Part shown: one piece after another, positions 25,622-34,671 of the stretch
Position numbering within the stretch: the stretch's first letter is position 1
How the letters are laid out: every line of letters begins with the position of its first letter
NCBI GenBank assembly: GCA_902362965.1
Contig: CABIYQ010000005.1
Location: 124,001-188,000 of the forward strand
Direction: 5' to 3'
Source of the DNA: Oscillospiraceae bacterium
Lineage (GTDB): Bacteria > Bacillota > Clostridia > Oscillospirales > Ruminococcaceae
Length of the DNA: 64,000 nucleotides
Program-made: the position numbers and the translations under genes
The notes under the pieces: generated by a model
The model's input: only the letters and a program-made list of their open reading frames with translations
Database searches by the model: none
Told to the model about the DNA's origin: nothing

Positions 25622-25650
25622 AATGATGCTGCAGCAAATGCAGCATCATT
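25622..25650 (+). terminator. Hairpin between exporter and synthetase genes
   Basis: An 11-bp perfect stem, AATGATGCTGC with GCAGCATCATT, and 7-nt loop, followed by AAAAGC rather than a T-run. More likely a partial terminator or mRNA-processing/stability element than a full stop, leaving the synthetase genes in the same operon. Confidence 0.5.
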
Positions 25651-25661
25651 AAAAGCAACAG

Positions 25662-25677
25662 GTTAGCATATTCTAAC
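25662..25677 (+). promoter_or_regulatory. GTTAG...CTAAC inverted repeat before the first synthetase gene
   Basis: GTTAGCATATTCTAAC has 5-bp arms around 6 bases. It shares the GTTAG and CATA elements with the operator sites near 22.0 kb, so it might be a further weak binding site. No clear promoter was found with it. Confidence 0.35.
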
Positions 25678-25697
25678 TATAAATGAAAGGAAGAAAA

Positions 25698-28538
25698 ATG
25701 ACGAAAGAAGCAATTTTTTTAAGCAAAAGAGAAAGTCTGCAAAATAAGGAAACTATAAACCCTCAGCTTATCCACGGTAATTTTTTTAAAAATGCAGAAG
25801 AAAAACCGGATAATGTATGTGTATATTTTTCTGACGGAACAGAGTATTCATACGGATATATTGCAAAAAAGGCAAGGCAGCTTGCGAAGAAAATAAACGA
25901 TATATGTTCTGATGAAAATGAAAAAATCGCAGTTGTGCTGAACAGGGGAGCACTTCAGATAATTGCCGTTATGGCTGTTTTGTATTCAGGACATACTTAT
26001 GTGCCCATAGGAACCCATCATCCGGAAGACAGAAGAAATAAGATCATTGATAAAGCCGATATAAAATGTATAATATCAGAAACCTCGCTTGATATAAAAT
26101 TTAAAAATGTTATTTTGGCTGATAGGATTGATGAAAATGATGAAGAACTTTACCGTGACATAAATAAAACAGATGTAAATTCGCTTGCATATATTATATT
26201 CACGTCAGGTTCAACAGGAACGCCAAAGGGTGTTGCGATAAGCCATAAAGCGGCATGGAATACTATTTATGATATAAATAAGCGATTTGAAGTCAATGAA
26301 AATGATTGTGCAATAACCGTTTCAGCGCTTGATTTTGATTTGTCTGTTTACGATATATTCGGATTGACATCTGTATGCGGAAAATTACTTATTATTGATG
26401 ATTCAATATCAAAGGAAGCTGCTCAATGGTCAGAGCTTACTGCAAAATATAATGTTACAATATGGAATTCAGTCCCAGCGCTTTTTGAAATGTATCTTGT
26501 TTCAAAGGAGAAAAATATTTCTGAAAAGGGAATAAGGCTTGCGCTTATTTCTGGCGACTGGATCCCTATGACTTTGCCGGAGCTTGCCCGCAGCATATAT
26601 CCGGACATAAGATTTATTAGTCTCGGAGGTGCAACAGAGTGTTCAATATGGTCAAATTATTTTGAAGTTAAAAAGGACTGGGAGAAAAGTATAAGCAATT
26701 CAGAAGGCGAATGGAGTTCCGTGCCTTACGGAATGCCGCTTACAAATCAGAAATTCAGAGTATGTGATGAAACCGGAAAGGATTGCGAAGATAATATTGC
26801 AGGAGAGCTTTGGATAGGCGGCGACGGTGTTGCTGAAGGATATTATAATGATCCTCAACTTACAGATAAAAGTTTTATAACAGATAATGGTGAGAGATGG
26901 TATAAAACAGGTGACTACGGTTGTTTCCATAAAAGCGGAATAATTGAGTTTCTTGGAAGAAAAGATAATCAGGTCAAGGTTTCTGGTTTCAGGATTGAAC
27001 TCGGTGAAATAGATTCGGCTACGCAGAGTATTAAAGGGATTGAAAAATCATATTCCGTTGTGAAGAAAACAGGAAACAGTTTACATATACTTACAGCCCT
27101 TACAAGTAAGACTCCTGTTTCAGATAAAAGAATAGCTGAAAAAAAAATTATTTCCGAAAATACTGTAAATAAAGAACATCAAACTGAAATAATAGAAAAA
27201 ATTATGACTGATATAGTAGAAAATACGGAATTTTCTAAGTCGAATGAAAGTACAAAATATCTGTGGCTCAAGTGGCTGGAATCAAGAAATATATTTACAT
27301 CAGACGGAAATAAAGGCGGCAGATATAGAATTGTTACAGAATATAAAGGCGATGATCTTGATGAAGAAGAGAAAATTTTAATGGAAAAAGCGGAATCATC
27401 AAAAAAGCTTTTATCAGAAGTTTTAAGCGGAGATAAAAGTACGCTTTCAATTCTTGATGATGATTTTTTGTCGCCTGAAAAAATGTCTTATAAAGATAAA
27501 TCGGTTCAGCTTGCTGTTGAAAAGCTTATTCAAATAATAAGAAACGACTACCAAAAAAATAACAAAGTCGTCAATATTGCTTTTGTTGACGGAAGAACAG
27601 GTTCGACAGTAGGAAGAATAATTGAAAAAATGTCTTATAAAGAAAGCGACATTACATATATCGAAAATTCAATGGCAATCCTTACGCAAGCAAGAGAAAT
27701 TCTCAATAAAACTGATATTCCGATAAACTATGAATTCGTGTCCGATTATTCAGTGAACAATGAGTTGATTTTCAAGTTTGATTATGTTATTTCAGTAAAC
27801 GGGCTTCATAGATATAAGGATACGGAAAAAGCATTGAAAAAATGCCGGCTTCTTCTTAAAAACGGCGGTAAGCTTGTGTTTATTGAACAGGAAAAACTTA
27901 TGCCTGTAGGTTATATTACAGCTGCGGTAATAGAAAACGGTTTTGAAAATCTTGATGAAGATAGAAAATCAAAGGGTGATCCTATGCTGGCATCAGATTT
28001 GTGGAAAAATATTCTGTTCAGACTTGGTTACAGCAGCTTAAAACTTACCAAAATAGAAAACAGTATGACCTTTATGATGGAAGCTACTTTTCTTACTGAT
28101 AATGAAAGATTAACAGATAAAGAAGTAAAAGAAAAAGTCTCTGAAATAGTGCCTGATTATATGATACCCGAATATGTAAAATATTTTTATGATATTCCTT
28201 TAAGTTCCAATGGAAAAATTGATAGAAAGAAAATTGAGCAAGACTTCAGTATTGAAAAGGAACTTACTGAAGACGATATGATGAAAACTCAAACAGAAGA
28301 AACAGTATCGGCTATATGGAGCGAGATTCTAGGGCTTGATAGTATATCAAGAAACAGCGGTTTTATTGAAATCGGCGGAGATAGTCTTGCAGCAACAAAG
28401 TTTCTGACTATAATCAAAAACAGAATGGGCGTAGATATTTCATTGCAGCAGATGTTTGAAAATCAGACTCTTTATAAAATTGCTGAGCTTATTGAACAGA
28501 AGGTCGAAGAATCAGATATGGAGGAGGGCGAGATATGA
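25698..28538 (+). CDS. NRPS: cysteine adenylation domain with embedded MT-like (epimerase) domain, then PCP
   Basis: 946 residues. The adenylation domain has A3 FTSGSTGTPKG (about 167), A4 DFDLSVYDIFG, A7 YKTGDYG and A8 VKVSGFRIELGEID (about 430). The domain is then interrupted by about 370 residues of methyltransferase-like fold before A10 NGKIDRKK (about 840). A carrier domain follows with phosphopantetheine serine S896 (GGDSLAA). Reading the specificity positions against GrsA gives DLYNLSLIWK, the known cysteine code. The insertion matches the PchE/HMWP2 layout, where it epimerises the cysteinyl unit. There is no condensation or Cy domain, so one must act in trans. The start at 25698 has AAAGGAAG ahead of it. 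The tail is acidic, ending EEGEI. Confidence 0.9.
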   Translation: MTKEAIFLSKRESLQNKETINPQLIHGNFFKNAEEKPDNVCVYFSDGTEYSYGYIAKKARQLAKKINDICSDENEKIAVVLNRGALQIIAVMAVLYSGHTYVPIGTHHPEDRRNKIIDKADIKCIISETSLDIKFKNVILADRIDENDEELYRDINKTDVNSLAYIIFTSGSTGTPKGVAISHKAAWNTIYDINKRFEVNENDCAITVSALDFDLSVYDIFGLTSVCGKLLIIDDSISKEAAQWSELTAKYNVTIWNSVPALFEMYLVSKEKNISEKGIRLALISGDWIPMTLPELARSIYPDIRFISLGGATECSIWSNYFEVKKDWEKSISNSEGEWSSVPYGMPLTNQKFRVCDETGKDCEDNIAGELWIGGDGVAEGYYNDPQLTDKSFITDNGERWYKTGDYGCFHKSGIIEFLGRKDNQVKVSGFRIELGEIDSATQSIKGIEKSYSVVKKTGNSLHILTALTSKTPVSDKRIAEKKIISENTVNKEHQTEIIEKIMTDIVENTEFSKSNESTKYLWLKWLESRNIFTSDGNKGGRYRIVTEYKGDDLDEEEKILMEKAESSKKLLSEVLSGDKSTLSILDDDFLSPEKMSYKDKSVQLAVEKLIQIIRNDYQKNNKVVNIAFVDGRTGSTVGRIIEKMSYKESDITYIENSMAILTQAREILNKTDIPINYEFVSDYSVNNELIFKFDYVISVNGLHRYKDTEKALKKCRLLLKNGGKLVFIEQEKLMPVGYITAAVIENGFENLDEDRKSKGDPMLASDLWKNILFRLGYSSLKLTKIENSMTFMMEATFLTDNERLTDKEVKEKVSEIVPDYMIPEYVKYFYDIPLSSNGKIDRKKIEQDFSIEKELTEDDMMKTQTEETVSAIWSEILGLDSISRNSGFIEIGGDSLAATKFLTIIKNRMGVDISLQQMFENQTLYKIAELIEQKVEESDMEEGEI

Positions 28539-29626
28539 TCGCAATTATAGGAGGATACGGTCAGGTAGGACTAGGAACTCTTAATCTTCTTCTTTCTGAA
28601 TATGGAGCAGAAAATATAAAAATAGGCGGAAGATATCCTGAAAAAATCAGCGGAGAAACGAAAGAGCAAATAGGAAATATCAGACTTGAAAAGGTTGACG
28701 TTTATGATAAGGGGTCGCTTAAAAATTTTATTCGGGAATGTGATATCGTTATAAATTGCTGCGGTCCGTCGCATAAATTATCCTATGATATTTACAAGAT
28801 TGTTTCAGAATGCGGAAAAAAATATGTTGACGCAGGATTTGATATGAGATTTACAGTGGGAAAATCATCGTCTGCCGCCGCACTTTACGGCTGCGGATCG
28901 TCTCCCGGATTTTCAGGCTTGGCACAGAAATATCTTGTTTCACTTTTTGATGAAGCTGAGAATCTCAATTATTATTATGGCGGGATTTCAAAATTCACAA
29001 AAGCAGCGGCGGAGGATTATTTAATCGGTGCATGTGAAGAAAAAACAGGATTTATGGCAAATTACAGAAACTACAAAAAGGAGTCTTTAACTTCATTTGA
29101 AAGCGAAACAACAGAACTTCCTTATTTTTCTGAAGATATAAAAATAATACCGTTTTATGATGATGAGTGTGAAGAAACAGCCGTTTCTTCAAAGATCAAA
29201 AATGCGTCATGGTTTATTGTATCCGAAGGAGAGAGAGTAACTTCGCTTATGAAAAATGCAAGATATGAATGGAATAAAGATAAAGAAAAATGTATTAAGA
29301 ATTTTATGACGTCGGTTAATCTTGATTTGATTGGACGAAAAGAATATATGTGTTTTCTGCTTGAATGTGATGGTATTAAAGACGGCAGTTATGTCAAAAA
29401 GAGAATGGCAGTTAAAACATATCAGCCTTCTTATTTTACGGGCTTTATGACAGGGATTGCCGCTGTATATATGATGAAAAACAATGTAAAAAACGGAGTT
29501 TACACAATGTCTGAAATAGTTGATCCTGTTTTTGTATGGAATTCAATACAAAAATACAATGCGGCGCATATTATAAGTATATCTGATGTTAAAGACGACA
29601 GTTACTTTGATGAAGGGGAAATATAA
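28535..29626 (+). CDS. Saccharopine dehydrogenase-like NAD(P)-binding protein
   Basis: 363 residues. N-terminal Rossmann fold with IIGGYGQVGLGTLNLL and VINCCGPSHKLSYDI. The middle (CGSSPGFSGLAQKYLVSLFDEAENLNYYYGG) resembles trans-acting saccharopine-dehydrogenase-family proteins. It overlaps the preceding synthetase by 4 bp and precedes a thiazolinyl imide reductase, so it is probably a tailoring reductase of the NRPS product. The reaction is unknown. Its last residues, SYFDEGEI, closely resemble those of the upstream synthetase (SDMEEGEI). Confidence 0.78.
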   Translation: MIAIIGGYGQVGLGTLNLLLSEYGAENIKIGGRYPEKISGETKEQIGNIRLEKVDVYDKGSLKNFIRECDIVINCCGPSHKLSYDIYKIVSECGKKYVDAGFDMRFTVGKSSSAAALYGCGSSPGFSGLAQKYLVSLFDEAENLNYYYGGISKFTKAAAEDYLIGACEEKTGFMANYRNYKKESLTSFESETTELPYFSEDIKIIPFYDDECEETAVSSKIKNASWFIVSEGERVTSLMKNARYEWNKDKEKCIKNFMTSVNLDLIGRKEYMCFLLECDGIKDGSYVKKRMAVKTYQPSYFTGFMTGIAAVYMMKNNVKNGVYTMSEIVDPVFVWNSIQKYNAAHIISISDVKDDSYFDEGEI

Positions 29627-29629
29627 AAA

Positions 29630-30736
29630 TTGGAAAAAAGAAAATTAAAAGTTATAATCTGCGGAACTACCTTTGGTCAGTTCTATATGGACGCAATAAG
29701 CAGGCTTAAGGATATATTTGAGTTTGCAGGGATATTTGCGGGAGGAAGCAAGCGCTCAGTGATGTGTGCTGAAAGCTATGGAGTGCCGTTGTACACAAAA
29801 TTTGAGGATATTCCTAGTGACATTGATATTGCGTGTGTTGTAATACGTTCAGGTGCACTTGGAGGAAAAGGAACAGAAATAGCTTTGAAATTTATGGAGA
29901 GAGGTGTAAATGTAATTCAGGAGCAGCCTGTACATTATAAAGATATTGCCGTTTGTATAAAATCTGCAATGAAAAATAAAGTATTCTTTAAAACGGGCGA
30001 CCTTTATATTTATCTTCCTGAAATAAAAAGACTTATTGATGCTGTCAAGGAAATAGAAAAGCAGCAGAAAATATTATATGCAAGTTTTTCATGCTGTCCG
30101 CAGGTTTCATATCCTATGATAGATATACTTGAAAAGCTTCTGCCTTCAATTAAGCCCTTCCATGTTCAGAATGTGCTTAATACGGAAGGACCGTTTCAAA
30201 CTGCAAGCGCCGTTGTCGGAAAAATTCCTGTAATAATAAATTATGACAATGAAATAGATCCTGATGATCCTGATAATTTTATGCATCTGCTTCATTCGAT
30301 AGTGATAGGGTTTGAGTGCGGACATCTTACTCTTGTCGATACTTTCGGTCCTCTTGTGTGGACAGCAAGACTTCATTCGCCGGGAGAAGGTTACAGTAAG
30401 GAAATATCCGAAAGAATATATCCTGAATACATGAAAGATAAAATATCAACGGTTCTCGGAGATTACAGTGACCATACATATGAGGATATGGTAAGAGAAT
30501 CCTTTCCTTGTGCCGTTGCACGGGATCTGATTAACATGTATGATTATATAGCCAATGAAGAGAATATCAGTAAAGTGTGTCAGAGAGAGATCGATGTTTC
30601 GACTGTATGGCATAAAATGACTCAGGCTTTCGGATTTGCAAAATTAAAAAGAGGCTGTGTACATCAGCCGATACCTTCGGAAATTGTTGTGAATGCAGCG
30701 CTAAAACAGAAGTATGACGATTTTTTTATTAAATAA
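29630..30736 (+). CDS. Thiazolinyl imide reductase (Irp3/PchG/YbtU-like)
   Basis: 368 residues, Gfo/Idh/MocA-related. Visible are ICGTTFGQFYMDAISRLKDIFEFAGIFAGGSKRS at the nucleotide-binding end and ERGVNVIQEQPVHYKDI, both typical of reductases that turn one carrier-bound thiazoline into thiazolidine with NADPH during pyochelin or yersiniabactin assembly. The start is a TTG at 29630 with AAGGGGAA upstream, 3 nt after the preceding gene. It predicts at least one reduced ring in the product. Confidence 0.88.
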   Translation: MEKRKLKVIICGTTFGQFYMDAISRLKDIFEFAGIFAGGSKRSVMCAESYGVPLYTKFEDIPSDIDIACVVIRSGALGGKGTEIALKFMERGVNVIQEQPVHYKDIAVCIKSAMKNKVFFKTGDLYIYLPEIKRLIDAVKEIEKQQKILYASFSCCPQVSYPMIDILEKLLPSIKPFHVQNVLNTEGPFQTASAVVGKIPVIINYDNEIDPDDPDNFMHLLHSIVIGFECGHLTLVDTFGPLVWTARLHSPGEGYSKEISERIYPEYMKDKISTVLGDYSDHTYEDMVRESFPCAVARDLINMYDYIANEENISKVCQREIDVSTVWHKMTQAFGFAKLKRGCVHQPIPSEIVVNAALKQKYDDFFIK

Positions 30737-30748
30737 CAGGAGAATTCA

Positions 30749-33700
30749 ATGGATAAAAAACAAATAAAAGAGAATATTGTAAAAATCAGAAATAACGGCA
30801 TAAAATTATGGACAGAAGATGGAAAACTCAGATTTAAAGCGCCGAAAGGCGCAATGAATGATGAATTTCTTTCATTTTTAAAGGATAATAAAGCTGACGT
30901 AATAAAAGCTTTGGATGAAGAAAACGGTATTGTTCTGACAGAAGACGTTGAAAACAGATATGAAACCTTTCCTCTTACTGATATTCAATCAGCTTATCTT
31001 CTTGGAAGAAGACAGGATTTTGCATATGGCGGAGTTGCGTGTCACATCTATATGGAAATAAAATATAATTGTGAATTTGATACTGAAAGAGCTGCTGGCG
31101 TGTGGCAGAAAATATACGAGCATCATGAAATGCTTCATTCTGTAATAAACAGAGACGGTTATCAGGTCATACTTAAAAATTTTTCAAAACTGAACGTAAA
31201 TTGTTATGATTTTGAAAAGACAGATAACTCCGGGGAAAAATTCAGCCAAATACGCAGGGAGTTGAGTCATAAGATATATGATACGGAAAAAGAGCCTTTG
31301 TTTACAGTTGCTTTTTCAAAATTTACAGATAAAACAATAATGCATTTTTCAATTGAATTTATAATTGCAGACTGGATGAGTATATGGACAATATTGTCAC
31401 AGTTTGAAGAACTCTATTTTGGAAAAGTACAAAAGCTGGCTGAAGTTGATGTGAGTTTCAGAGATTATGTTATTTCAGCGTCAAAAATAAAAGATACAAT
31501 AAGCTATGAAAACGATAAAGAGTACTGGATGAAGAAAATCGACAGTATTCCCAAAGCTCCTGCACTTCCTTTGAACATTAATACGGATAAGAACAAATAT
31601 TCTGATAAAGTTACATTTGAAAGAAAAAATATGTCACTTTCAAAGACAAAATGGGATAACTTCAAATCAATATGCGGTAAATTCGGTATAACGCCGACAT
31701 CGGCTGTTATGACGGCGTATGCCTATGTTCTTGAAAGGTGGAGCAGAAATAAAAAATTCAGTATAAACATGACAGTTTTGAACAGACTGCCCCTTCATGA
31801 AAATATTGGCAGGGTTATCGGTGATTTTACATCTGTAGATATTGTTGATGTTGATATGAGCAAAAATGAAAGCTTTATTGATTACGGAAAGCAAGTGAAT
31901 AAAACTCTTTTTGAAAATCTTGATCACAGACTTTTTTCAGGCGTTGAAGTAATACGTGAGCTTTCAAGAAAAAAAGGCGGCGATTACGCTTTTATGCCTA
32001 TCGTTTTCACAAGCGCTATAGGTCTTATCAACAATGATATGACAAATTTAAAAGGCGATTTGAGTTATGGTATAAGTCAGACTCCGCAGGTTTTTATAGA
32101 TTGTCAGGTTATGGACGGAGTTTTTGGATTACAAGTGAACTGGGACGTTAGAAAAGGCGTTTTTGAAGAGACTGTTATTGATGATATGTTCAGTATTTTT
32201 GAAAAATTGCTCAATGATTTGAGCGTTTCAAAAGAAAATTGGGAAAAGAACGAAGCTTTGAAATTACCACAATGGCAGGAAAAATTATTTAAAGATGTAA
32301 ATAATACTGCAAAGGAATTGCCGCGTCATCTCATTCATTCAAAAATACTTGAATGCGCAGCAAAAACACCTGACAGAATCGCTCTTGCCGATGAAAACGG
32401 CACGGTTACATACGGCGATATGATTGACAAGGCAGAAAAGCTTGCAGCCGAAATAGTTTTGTCAGGAGCAGTGAAAAATGATATTGTAGCAATTATCGTT
32501 GAAAAGTCAATAGATCAGATAATTGCTGCGATTGCTGCTCTGATCGCAGGCTGCACCTATCTTCCTCTTGATGTTACGCAGGGAGAAAAAAGAAGAAATT
32601 ATATCCTTGAAGAAACAAAATGCAAATATTTGTTTTCATTAAAAAAATACGGTTTTGATTTTGATAAAAATATTAAAGCCGTGTATTTAGATAAGTTTGA
32701 TTATGTTGCGCCTGTAAAAACAAAGGAATTTCCTGTTGCAGACGAAAATTCCCTTGCGTATATCATATATACGTCCGGTTCAACGGGAAATCCGAAAGGA
32801 GTTGCCATTTCGCATAAAGCGGCGGTCAATACAATTGAAGATATAAATATGAGATATAATGTTACAGAAAATGACGTTGTATTAAACATTGCGCAGCTTA
32901 ATTTTGATTTGTCTGTATACGATATATTCGGACTGCTTTCAGTCGGAGGAACAGTTGTCGTGCCGTCTGTTGATAAATATACAAATCCTGCCCACTGGAA
33001 AAAGATTATAACGAAATATAAAGTATCGGTATGGAATTCCGTTCCGTCATTTATGCAGATGTTTACTGTCTTGAAAAACGAAACAAATGAAGAGGAATTG
33101 GATTCTATCCGGCTTGTTATGCTGTCGGGAGATTGGATACCGGTTTCACTGCCAAATGAAATTATGAGCATGGCACGAAACGCTAGAATTGTTTCTTTGG
33201 GCGGAGCAACAGAAGCGTCTATTTGGTCGATATACCATGAATATGAAGCGGAGGACGCAGATAAGGTAAGTATTCCATATGGAAAACCTTTATATAATCA
33301 GGGGTATAAGGTCCTAGATGAAAAATTAAACGATTGTCCTGTATTTACGGCAGGAGAACTTTATATAACAGGCACTGGACTTGCAGATGAATATTATCTC
33401 AGTAAAGAGCTTACGGAAAAGAGTTTCTTTATTCACCCTGTAACTTTTGAGAGAGTTTACCGAACAGGCGATTTCGGCAGATATATGCCAAACGGTGATA
33501 TAGAGTTTCTTGGGAGAAAAGACAGTCAGGTTAAGGTTAAAGGTTTTAGAATTGAACTCACAGAAATCGAATCTATAATAAAAAATTATGAAGGTATTAT
33601 AAATGCTGCCGTTGTCGTAAGCAAATCGGGCGTGGAGAATAAAATTTTTGCGTATGCTGAAGCTGATGAAAGCAAAATAAATAAAGATGATTTTATGGAG

Positions 33701-34660
33701 TATTTAAAATCATCATTGACCTCTTATATGATACCGTCGGTAATAAAATTTGTTGATTCTTTGCCTTTAAGTCAAAACGGAAAAATTGACAGAAAAAAAC
33801 TTATTGAAATGTCATCTGATACGATCAATGAAAGAATTGGTGATACTGAAAATGAAAATATGACAGAGCTTGAAAAAAGTATTTCTGAACTTTTTTCAGA
33901 AGCAATAGGCTGTTCTTTCATATCTGCCGGTCAAAATTTATATGAAATGGGCGCAGATTCTCTTATTATGGCACAAAGTGCAGGAAAAATAAGAAATGAA
34001 TATATACCTGATGTTTCGTTTGATTCAATCCTTTCAAATATACTCAATAGTCCGACGGTTAGAGGAATTGCAGCTTATATTGAAAATATAACTGATTCTG
34101 ACAAGAAGAATGCTGATATATCTGATAGTACACAAAATACGGAAGATTCGATCAATGAAAATATATTTATAAAGAAATTCAGTGAAGGAAACGAAAAGGC
34201 TGTTGTTGTAATACACAGCAACAACGGCGATCTTGAAAGCATTGAGTCTGAAATAGATAATATTGTTTCAGATTCAGATGAAGAAGTTATTTTCATCGGA
34301 GTAAAAAACAAGGATTATTTTTGCAGTCTTTCAGAACAAAATGCTGTTGAAATCCTTGGCGGGGAATATGCTGATGAAATAATGAAGTGTAACAAATCGT
34401 CATACCGTTTTATCGGATATAATATAGGCGGCGCTGTTGCCGTTGAAGCAGCTTCAAGACTTCTCAACAGTGATGTTGAAGTTTCAGAAGTTGAAATAAT
34501 TGATTATGCTGAAGAAAGTAAAAATGAAATTGCCGAAAAAAGCGTTTTATTTGGCAAAGCAGAACCTAATTTGTATATGGGTAATATTGCATATAAGGGC
34601 AATGATGAAGGTGCAGAAAAATGGCAGGAAAGCTGTCTCGGTGAATTCAGAAGAATATAA
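30749..34660 (+). CDS. NRPS: TubC docking - Cy - A(Cys) - PCP - degenerate thioesterase
   Basis: 1303 residues. In order: N-terminal TubC-like docking domain (1-58; IKLWTEDGKLRFKAPKG); heterocyclization domain (about 70-490) whose core motif reads EFIIADWMS (E203, D208, S211) instead of DxxxxDxxS; adenylation domain (about 530-1020) with TSGSTGNPKG and a code read as DLYNMSLIW-, close to cysteine; and carrier domain with S1071 (GADSLIM). The last 180 residues look like a type I thioesterase. There the nucleophile motif is GYNIGG, with Asn1225 in place of Ser, and the domain stops early, so it is probably inactive. Likely extends the chain by one thiazoline ring. Confidence 0.9.
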   Translation: MDKKQIKENIVKIRNNGIKLWTEDGKLRFKAPKGAMNDEFLSFLKDNKADVIKALDEENGIVLTEDVENRYETFPLTDIQSAYLLGRRQDFAYGGVACHIYMEIKYNCEFDTERAAGVWQKIYEHHEMLHSVINRDGYQVILKNFSKLNVNCYDFEKTDNSGEKFSQIRRELSHKIYDTEKEPLFTVAFSKFTDKTIMHFSIEFIIADWMSIWTILSQFEELYFGKVQKLAEVDVSFRDYVISASKIKDTISYENDKEYWMKKIDSIPKAPALPLNINTDKNKYSDKVTFERKNMSLSKTKWDNFKSICGKFGITPTSAVMTAYAYVLERWSRNKKFSINMTVLNRLPLHENIGRVIGDFTSVDIVDVDMSKNESFIDYGKQVNKTLFENLDHRLFSGVEVIRELSRKKGGDYAFMPIVFTSAIGLINNDMTNLKGDLSYGISQTPQVFIDCQVMDGVFGLQVNWDVRKGVFEETVIDDMFSIFEKLLNDLSVSKENWEKNEALKLPQWQEKLFKDVNNTAKELPRHLIHSKILECAAKTPDRIALADENGTVTYGDMIDKAEKLAAEIVLSGAVKNDIVAIIVEKSIDQIIAAIAALIAGCTYLPLDVTQGEKRRNYILEETKCKYLFSLKKYGFDFDKNIKAVYLDKFDYVAPVKTKEFPVADENSLAYIIYTSGSTGNPKGVAISHKAAVNTIEDINMRYNVTENDVVLNIAQLNFDLSVYDIFGLLSVGGTVVVPSVDKYTNPAHWKKIITKYKVSVWNSVPSFMQMFTVLKNETNEEELDSIRLVMLSGDWIPVSLPNEIMSMARNARIVSLGGATEASIWSIYHEYEAEDADKVSIPYGKPLYNQGYKVLDEKLNDCPVFTAGELYITGTGLADEYYLSKELTEKSFFIHPVTFERVYRTGDFGRYMPNGDIEFLGRKDSQVKVKGFRIELTEIESIIKNYEGIINAAVVVSKSGVENKIFAYAEADESKINKDDFMEYLKSSLTSYMIPSVIKFVDSLPLSQNGKIDRKKLIEMSSDTINERIGDTENENMTELEKSISELFSEAIGCSFISAGQNLYEMGADSLIMAQSAGKIRNEYIPDVSFDSILSNILNSPTVRGIAAYIENITDSDKKNADISDSTQNTEDSINENIFIKKFSEGNEKAVVVIHSNNGDLESIESEIDNIVSDSDEEVIFIGVKNKDYFCSLSEQNAVEILGGEYADEIMKCNKSSYRFIGYNIGGAVAVEAASRLLNSDVEVSEVEIIDYAEESKNEIAEKSVLFGKAEPNLYMGNIAYKGNDEGAEKWQESCLGEFRRI

Positions 34661-34671
34661 AGGAGAAATAC

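Noticed and set aside
25622..25650. Full terminator separating exporter and NRPS operons
   Set aside because: The stem is good, but AAAAGC follows instead of a T-run, and no convincing promoter lies in the 45 bp behind it.
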